Under the pieces are notes generated by a model that saw only the letters and a list, made by a program, of their open reading frames with translations, searched no databases and was not told the origin of the DNA. The position numbers and the translations under genes are program-made. 64,000 bases of DNA, taken from Adiantum capillus-veneris (Eukaryota > Streptophyta > Polypodiopsida > Polypodiales > Pteridaceae). Below, one piece after another: positions 57,601 through 64,000 of this stretch; position 1 is the stretch's first letter; every line of letters begins with the position of its first letter. The stretch spans positions 128,341,891 to 128,405,890 of the forward strand of contig CM043947.1 in NCBI GenBank assembly GCA_014529385.2, written 5' to 3'.

Positions 57601-57656
57601 CTAACTTCCTCTTCTACTAGTGGTTCATTGGAGGTATTGGCGTTTGTGTTACCCAA
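54609..57656 (-). pseudogene. Retrotransposon gag with several zinc knuckles
   Basis: Start at 57656 (MGNTNANTSNEPLVEEEVSS), then a Glu-rich part with the duplicated EVEAMLRVEAMLRG. A Pro-rich stretch (56558-57283) and the capsid-like block at 56049-56432 follow (FSLTLDDKAEKWYRTLKPEK, AFAKQGPKWGLSSQLYSAER, NGESIRDFINRLKHLNSRCK). A knuckle CSTCNGDHPNSEC lies at 55802-55840 and three more knuckle-like units at about 55150-55345. A Lys-rich tail comes before the protease. Frameshifts fall near 57260, 56100 and 55540, and stops are present. Gag binds and packages element RNA; the multiple knuckles suggest nucleic-acid binding. Confidence 0.8.
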
Positions 57657-58348
57657 ACCAATAAGTTAGAAAATCTATCCAACAAGCTTTCACTATTGGT
57701 TGGAGTCTTGACCCTCGGATTATCCCCTTCCTCGTAGGCACTCATAGTGTCACTAAAGAGCAAGGATTTACTAAGGACTTTATGAAGGTGGGTAGTTGCA
57801 CTAGAGCAAGACTCTGCGATGGACCTGTCCCAATACTAGGAATTGATCGCAAATCGTTTGAAGCACTCTCTTCAAGAGGTTCAATGATACGTCCCGATCT
57901 CAAGTTCATAAGCCTATAAGGGTATTCATGGGTCGGGTTGGACCTTTGTGCTGTCCAAAAAGGGTTGCCTGGGTAGGGTTGATTACACAAGACAAAATGG
58001 GGGTAATTCTTGGATAACCTTCTATAATGTGCACAACTTGTTTTCGTACAATAGATGGTATGCGATTCCCAACTCCAATTGAAAGGATTTGGCTCTTATC
58101 TATGGCAGTTGCGAGGTTGAACATTTGAGTAGTGAATCCTGCAGATAACAAAAGAGGTGGGCCTTGCTTGTGGAGTGGGTTATACTCACACTTGCATTGC
58201 CTATGTTCTTCACAGAATTCCATACACAATATGAGAGAGTGGGGTAGTCTTTATTGAGCTCTTTCCTCTGAGTTTTGGATTTGGGGTGACGAAGTTTTGC
58301 TAGGGATATATGACAAACAGTTTTCCCGTAGTGTTGGTAGCTTGCATA

Positions 58349-58920
58349 CACGTAGGAATCACAGCACCAATGTGTGTGGATTTGTCGTTGCTCAATACAT
58401 ATCAAAATGCTATGGGAAACTTTGGGCATGTGGTAGAGTGTGGTGTGGCGTTGAAAGTGAAGAGGTCTACACTCACAAGCGCATTTTGATGCTTTCACAA
58501 CGTACCTTGCACATGAGTTCCAATTGGTATTCCCTTTTGCATTTTACCTGAAGGTTGGTTGGTTTCCCGTGCCCGTATGGGGGTTGAGCACCTCAATTCT
58601 AGATGTTTAGGTTCTCTATGGTCTTGGTGTTAGGATCCTGATCCTGATGGCTGGGAGGCGATAGAGTATCTAATGGGGTACCCAATTCCGTTATGGGTCT
58701 TTCTCGGTAGCTCTTCTGGCCAGTGATTAATAGAAGTTTACCACAATACTCACCAAAAGGAGTATCAGAGCAATACACGTAAGAATCCCAACACCAATGG
58801 GTGTGGATTTGCCTTTGTTCTACCACCAATAGGACACTCACAGTTTGGCTCGGTGGATGGGAGGGTAAGTATGGGTAGTTTCGCTAGAAGTGTAGGGGTC
58901 TACACTCACACGGCACAGCT
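58349..58920. repeat. Diverged direct repeat in the gag leader
   Basis: CACGTAGGAATCACAGCACC (58349) and CACGTAAGAATCCCAACACC (58776) start two copies about 427 bp apart. Both continue with CAATG.GTGTGGATTTG and, about 120 bases on, GGTCTACACTCACA (near 58468 and 58897). Confidence 0.8.
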
Positions 58921-58960
58921 CTAGGAGATGCCGAACATGAAACACAATCTACTTTGCTAT

Positions 58961-58972
58961 GCTCTGATACCA
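58961..58972 (-). other. tRNA-iMet primer binding site
   Basis: The minus strand reads TGGTATCAGAGCATAGC; the first 12 bases are the standard plant iMet PBS. The gag leader follows toward lower coordinates. Confidence 0.85.
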
Positions 58973-59102
58973 ATCCCTCTTCAAAAATGTGCCAATTTGG
59001 TCTTCTTGCATTTAGGGAAGTCCTTTCACCAGCTGGCACATGGCGACTTACTCCCTTTTGACCCCTTTGACTCAATTTTGGTCCAAAAATCTGGTCCAAG
59101 CT

Positions 59103-60300
59103 CATTTCAAGTCTTCTTCTCAGCGTTTGGAAGTCCTCTTTGATTTTGAGAAGGCCTATGATAGATAGAGTTGATTTGGATTTCTTGGAGGGAAGTACTC
59201 TTGCAAGACGGGGGTTTCCCGACAGTTGGATTAGAGGTGTCTCATGTCTCTACCACTCAGTGACTAGTGCGGTTACCATCGGTGGGTTTGTTAGCCACCA
59301 CTTCACTTTGGGCAAGTCGGTCATACAGGGTTGCTCTCTTCTTTCTTACGTGTTCTTATTCTTTGCAGAGGCATTGTCTTCCTTTTTATGCACTCAGTCT
59401 ACTCGCATCCCTGGCCTGCATCTGCCTATTGCTACGGGACAACGGACTGAGCTTTTGGATTCTGAGTATGCAGATGACAACCTACTGATTACGGAGTTCT
59501 CTGAGGGGACGCTTGATAGAGTTCACACTTGATAGAGTTCATGGTTGCATGCTGGCCTTTCACATGCATTCACAGGTAGATTTTGGAGCTACATTTGGTC
59601 AGCAGGGATCAGTTGCAGGATTTCATAGTTCATGTGGATGGTAGCCCATGCGGGTTTGGCTGTTGGGACTTGGTCAGCACAGATGGGTCATGATGCTACT
59701 TGTATTCATTGTATTGCACGTTTGTCAGAGTCACAGAGACACTACCTTTGGACATGTTCTTAGGTGCAGCCCATCTGGTCTCTCTCGGGTGGGGGTCTGT
59801 CAGGGTTACGTCGCATGGGGTACTGTATCATCCTGGCTTCTCCATTTCTCTAGCCCTCATGTTTTCTTCGAGGGCAAGCCTACTGACCCTGTTTTTCAGC
59901 TATTGGCCATGGGTACTTATTTGAGAGGTTCCCTTTCCATGATACATGATTCAATTCGGGATGCAACTGACCAGAGGAAGGAGCCTATTTTTTTGCCACT
60001 ATCGCGTCTATTACATTATGGTGTATTTGGAAGGCCCGATGCATGCATGTTCTTATTAGCGATGAGCCTTCCTCTAAGACGGATACCTTGCATATTATTT
60101 GGTCAGAGTTACTGCACAGTTCGCAGTCAGTGGGATGCATCACAGAGAGATTCTAGAGCGAAAGAGCAGCGGGGGTTTGAATTTCTCCGCAGTTGGGGGC
60201 GGGCTTCACAGTTCTTTCATTTCTCCAGGGGATTTATGGTATGGCAGTATGCTGTGCCAGAGTGGTTGATACTGCATGTTTTTTGGGTTTTATGTATCTA
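59103..60300 (+). pseudogene. LINE (non-LTR) retrotransposon fragment: RT end and zf-RVT
   Basis: Reverse transcriptase motifs in order: DFEKAYDR (about 59146-59170), FPDSWIRGVSCLYHS, SAVTIGGF, SVIQGCSLLSYVFLFFAEAL and the catalytic LDSEYADDNLL (about 59455-59485). Downstream, in a shifted frame, CIHCIARLSESQRHYLWTC (about 59700-59755) and TLWCIWKARCMHVL fit the zf-RVT zinc-binding module of plant LINE ORF2. A 4-base duplication (GATAGATAGA at about 59160-59170) breaks the frame just after KAYDR. The endonuclease and early RT are missing, as in typical 5'-truncated LINEs. No poly-A tail was recognised. Confidence 0.85.
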
Positions 60301-60690
60301 GTTAAGTCTGTATCCAATTTTTATTCCCCTAGATTTGAGCAGCAGCACCCTGTTGGTAATGCAGCAAAATGGTGTCGTTCACTAGTGCATGTTTGTTTTT
60401 TTTTGCATATTGCGGGATTTGGTCGGTAACGCGATCGAAAAAATGTCATAAATTTTTTGGTTCACCGATAATGTGACTTTTAAATTGTATTGTTTTTTAA
60501 ATATATGATCCACACGATACTTGGTCGATAACGCGATCATAGTATATCTTGGATTATACTTTAATTCATATTGTCTTTATTTTTCTTTGCGTCTCTCAAA
60601 TTCTAAACTAATTCTCTGTGACTTTTAATCCAATTTTATAATCACGAATTTAATATTCACGTGATCACAAGATTTTTTCTAATAATAACA
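60301..60690. other. AT-rich stretch between LINE and gypsy fragments
   Basis: Contains two copies of a GGTCGGTAACGCGATC / GGTCGATAACGCGATCATAG motif about 100 bp apart (60421 and 60522). No coding sequence was recognised. Confidence 0.6.
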
Positions 60691-60839
60691 CATGTGAACA
60701 AGTTATTCACATATTCGCATGTTGCCGTTCACAAAATAACAGGCCACTTGCCATTGAACATCTGCTTGCTCTTTCCATTTTCTTTCCACATATATATAGT
60801 AGTCTTGTGGCAATAATAATGTATTGAGCCCTTGTTTTG

Positions 60840-63060
60840 TGTGCGGATGGGTTAATGGGGCCGACAAAGTCCATACCCCATTTTGCAAAAGCTCATGCTC
60901 CCATCATAGGTCTTAATGGCATGTTGTCTCTACGAATAGATATCTTTACCCTCTAGTATTTGTCTTGCAGTTCTCGACAAACTCAATAGCATCTTGAAAT
61001 AGTGTAGGACACCATAATCTTGCCAGGAGATTGCTTTTGCAGTCGTGTCAGTAGAAAAATGTCCTCCAGATAATCTTGAATGAGTTTGTTCAGGTACCCG
61101 GACATATTCAGCTTTTGTGATGCACAAACGTAGTTGTTTGTCCTTTCCTCTCTTGTAGAGTTGGTTAGCAATGAGTTCACACTCCTTTGACTCAAGTTCA
61201 CTAGCCTTCCATCGAGCTTTACTTACCTGTTTGGGCAACGTCCATTGCTCAAGGTATTTGGGGCAATCAAAACGTTAAAAAGAGTTGCATGAGGTCGAGG
61301 TGGTCTAGCCTTGCATGCTACACACGTTTGTACGAAGTCATGGACTTCAGATTTCATTGTAGGCCACTACACACCTTCCCATAGTACTCTTCTTACAGTT
61401 TGATCCCTCCTATTGTTATGTGAGCACTAGTCATGTACTGCGATTCTACTAGATGCTCATGAATGAGTGCTTGCTTGTCTATGATTAGAAGAGGAATGTC
61501 AAGCTATCCTATGGTCATCAATGGCACGTAATTTCCCCTCCATCTAGGAACCATTTCAAGGTTGAAGGGATAGGCATCTGACAAGTCATCTTCAACACCA
61601 AACGGTGCTTCCCCGTTCATTAGGTAAGACAAGTGGTGTACACTCTGATACATCGTTCCCTTCTTCACCACCACTATGAAATCAAACTCTAGCAAGATGA
61701 TGAACCATCTTACAATACGTCCTGTGCTACATGGTTTATTCACCAAGTTCAACAATGCTTGATGATCTGTGAGGAACACAAATTGGTTGGCTAGGAGATA
61801 GTGACATAATTTCTTGACTGTGTATATCATGCCTAGCCCTTCTCTTTCTATTGTTGTGTAATTTTGTTTTGTTATGTTTAGCTGTCTACTAGCATATGAG
61901 ATGGACAAATCCAAGTTTTTATCGCTTGGCTATGCTAGTATGGCTCCTATAATGAAGCTCAATGCGTCAATACGGACATGGCAAATTACATTCCAATCTG
62001 GAGACTTGAGGATAGGTGCAAAAGTAAGACATGCCTTCAATTTATTGAATGACTCTTTGCACTCTTCTTTCCTTATGAAAATAGTGATCAACTCATAAAG
62101 AGGCCGGGCTATTATGGCATACATGTAGATAAATCGACAATAATACCCACAATGTCCCATAAATCCTTGAACCTATTTAGCATTTCTTGGCCTTGGCAAC
62201 TCAACTATGATCTTGATCTTTTTATAATCAATTGAAATGCCATTTTTTGACACTATATGTCCTAAAATTTTACCTTGCTGTACCATCAATACACATTTTT
62301 TGGGGTTAAGACAAATTCTATACACTCTGCATTTCTCCAATATGAGCTTTAAACTATCGACGTGTTGATCTCTTATGCTTGAATGGATACACAAATCATC
62401 CGTGTATACCTCAAGGAAGTCCCTAAGATATTCTTTGAATGAGTGGCTCATTAGCCTTTGGAAGGTGGCTCGTGCATTAGTCAAGCCAAATGGCATGACT
62501 CAGTAAGCAAAGATGCCCCGTTCTATGGCAAAAGTAGTCTTATGTTGATCCCTGAGATCAATCGAGACTTGATTGCACCCAGAGAAGCCATCAAGAAAAT
62601 TTTAGTTTTCTTTTCTTGCTACTCTTTCAATGACATGATCCATGATTGGCAGATGATAGTTGTCCCTAATGGTGGCGGAATTTACCTTTTTGATATTGAC
62701 ACATACACGAAGTTTTCCATTTTTCTTTAGTACTACCACGATTGGTGATACCCAGTCTGTATGCTTAATCTCGTAGATAAATTATGCTTTCATAAGTTTG
62801 TTTATCTCTTCCTTAATCTTTTTAGCAAATATATCATTATATGTATAAGGATGTTGTCTGCTCGGTCTTCCTTCATGGGGATAGTGTGTTGGCATATTGT
62901 TATTGTTGGATCTACCTGGCCTCTTTATGTCCTTGTATGACCATGCAAATACATCCTTATACTCCTTTAGAGTCTTTGGTAAAGATGCACAGACTCATTC
63001 CTTGATTTCACTTTCTATCAAACGTAATATCACCCCACACATTTCTTCAGCTAGAACAAC
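60840..63060 (-). pseudogene. Ty3/gypsy pol remnant: RT, RNase H, integrase start
   Basis: Minus strand from 63060: KEYKDVFAWSYKDIK, VSPIVVVLKKNGKLRVCVNI, FLDGFSGCNQVSIDLRDQHK, MPFGLTNARATFQRLMSHSF and LEVYTDDLCIHS (RT). RNase H follows with RIDALSFIIGAIL, EREGLGMIYTVKKLCHYLL and FLTDHQALLNLVN. Integrase shows SRLSGGHFSTDTT and the start of the core (MDFVGPINPSAH). The RT active site reads TDD where the family has MDD. Integrase breaks off after its first core Asp at about 60840. Many stops and frameshifts. The RT resembles the gypsy lineage whose gag-protease half lies at 53970-58975. Confidence 0.88.
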
Positions 63061-63079
63061 AAAATAAGCTTGGGATAAT

Positions 63080-63575
63080 GTAGCTAGTATGTATGCAGGT
63101 CAAAATGAGGCAAAAATCTCTTACTTGTGCGAAGAGTTAGAATCAAAGATTATGTAGGAGGAAGATGACATGAACGTTTTTCTTGTTGAGATTAAAGATC
63201 TCAAAGAGCAACGGATTTTTGCAAGTGAGATTATTCCACATCATTCTCTTGTGTAGACTGTTCTTGATGCATTAGCAGAGTCGTATAAGACTTTTGTTAC
63301 CGAGGGCAGGCCTGATGCTATCAAGTATGATACTTTAGTGAACAAGCTCTTACAAGAGGTGCATTCTAGGCAAAATAGGTCTAGGCAATGTGTAGTTGAT
63401 TAGACATTTGTGGCTGCACAACAAAGAATAATTGGCAAGGAGACCAACTCTAATGTTTCTTCTCCTTTTAGCAAGCTTACTGCTACATCTCCTTCCACGG
63501 GTAGCAGCAACAAGTTTGAGAAAACAGCTTTAGATTTTGCAAATGTTGTGCAAGATGCAGAATGGGCATTTAGTG
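63080..63575 (+). pseudogene. Copia-type gag fragment (UBN2-like)
   Basis: One frame with two stops reads KISYLCEELESKIM, DDMNVFLVEIKDLKEQRIFA, SEIIPHHSLV, TVLDALAESYKTFVTEGRPD and KYDTLVNKLLQEVHSRQNRS. The MN.FL..IK.L...L...G..I....LV...L..LP.SY.TF layout is that of copia Gag (UBN2 domains). No zinc knuckle or protease follows. The fragment changes directly into gypsy RNase H sequence at about 63575. Confidence 0.75.
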
Positions 63576-63577
63576 TG

Positions 63578-64000
63578 CTCTAAGGACCGATAAAGAATAC
63601 TTTATTGGAGCTTTTGTTGTGGTAGAGACAGATTGCTTGCCACTAATAGGGATGATTGCAAACTGCTCTACTCCGGACATTGCCATGCTACGATGGATAG
63701 ACTATATTAAGTCTCTTAACCCTGAATTTTTTCATATTGCAGGTAGCCCTATTGTGCAGATATGTTATCAAGAGCTAGTTTTGAAGATGAAGAAGAGATG
63801 CTGACCACGAGTAATGATGTTGGCTTGAAGTTTTACACGTCTTCTTATCTACATGCCAACTATGGTAGTATTGCTCATGTTTTTGAAGTCTTTTCTAAAG
63901 AGTTTTATGATGGAGAGTGTCTTATGATTGGCCGCTCCATAAGTACTCTCACTAGACAAGAAGGACGGAGTGATCAAGAATTCAAGAAGATCAGGAAAAA
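63578..64000 (+). pseudogene. Ty3/gypsy RNase H and following linker, runs off window
   Basis: Starts ALRTDKEYFIGAFVVVETDC, then LPLIGMIANCSTPDIAMLRW and IDYIKSLNPEFFHIAG. After a frameshift near 63742 comes ADMLSRASFEDEEEMLTTSN, GLKFYTSSYLHANYGSI and EGRSDQEFKKIRKK to the window end. The VETDC, MLRWI and ADMLSRA blocks are characteristic of the RNase H end of a plant gypsy lineage. The RT that should precede it is replaced by copia gag sequence. The open frame continues beyond 64000. Confidence 0.85.

Larger units (their letters stand above)
53970..58975 (-). mobile_element. Truncated Ty3/gypsy element: PBS, leader, gag, protease
   Basis: Minus strand: PBS at 58961-58972, a 1.3-kb leader, gag (57656 to about 54600) and protease (54380-53973). 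The sequence stops being pol-like right after the protease active site (ITKRC, then TAG), so RT onward is missing. The LTR beyond 58975 is cut short by the LINE fragment at about 59103. The family may be the same as the RT remnant at 60840-63060, but order and position show they are not one intact copy. Confidence 0.8.

Noticed and set aside
53970-63060. Joining the gag-protease half (53970-58975) and the pol remnant (60840-63060) into one element
   Set aside because: Both are on the minus strand but pol lies upstream of gag, with a LINE fragment between them. They cannot be one collinear copy without rearrangement.
1-64000. tRNA, rRNA or other structured RNA genes
   Set aside because: No cloverleaf-like A/B box arrangement or rRNA core sequence was noticed on reading. 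Without a covariance search I do not report any.

Overview
The window looks like nuclear DNA of a land plant with a large, repeat-rich genome, most likely a seed plant, but I cannot name the species. The support is the set of plant-type transposable elements (CACTA with a tnp2 transposase, Ty3/gypsy, copia gag, hAT, LINE), small introns with GT/AG borders, low GC outside a few islands, long microsatellites, and no bacterial-style operons. I see no intact host gene. Almost every coding trace carries stops or frameshifts, so this reads as old intergenic repeat DNA with decayed gene pieces.

Layout. 1-5970: right part of a CACTA transposon, with a decayed tnp2 transposase, a second decayed ORF, an internal 262-bp foldback, subterminal repeats and a CACTA-type 3' terminus. 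5971-8600: AT-rich, no genes. 8600-18300 (plus a remnant at 20645-20750): a field of degenerate copies of a 22-bp palindrome built on CCTATGGCC / GGCCATAGG. It shows 70-100 bp and about 590-bp higher-order periodicities. It surrounds two decayed minus-strand genes, one FCP1-like (HAD phosphatase) and one unrecognised. 18297-20644: an apparent insertion that splits this field. It has TATA boxes and a GC-rich minisatellite of about 20-bp units. 21939-23129: a hAT transposase remnant followed by an opposite-strand RING-H2 exon. 23611-25871 and 29629-31930: two GC-rich 2.3-kb direct repeats (LTR-like) around a 3.76-kb interior, next to a protein-kinase fragment.

34240-45263: a structurally complete Ty3/gypsy element on the minus strand, with 5-bp target duplication ATCCT, LTRs of about 470 bp, a PBS and a polypurine tract. 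It has gag, protease, RT, RNase H and integrase, then about 3.7 kb of extra sense-strand coding sequence after integrase. All frames carry stops. 45269-53970: pieces of further LTR elements, including a tRNA-iMet PBS at 48744, a gag start at 50010 and a 152-bp tandem array between an LTR-like promoter and that gag start. 53970-58975: the 5' half of another minus-strand gypsy element (PBS, leader, gag with several CX2CX3HX4C knuckles, protease). 59103-60300: a LINE fragment (RT and zf-RVT). 60840-63060: gypsy RT/RNase H/IN remnant on the minus strand. 63080-64000: copia gag abutting gypsy RNase H on the plus strand, running off the window.

The most unusual signals are the palindrome field, the paired extra ORFs of the Ty3/gypsy element, and the 152-bp tandem array in a retroelement leader. 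Functions proposed for them are inference. Nothing here shows a working defence or metabolic system.
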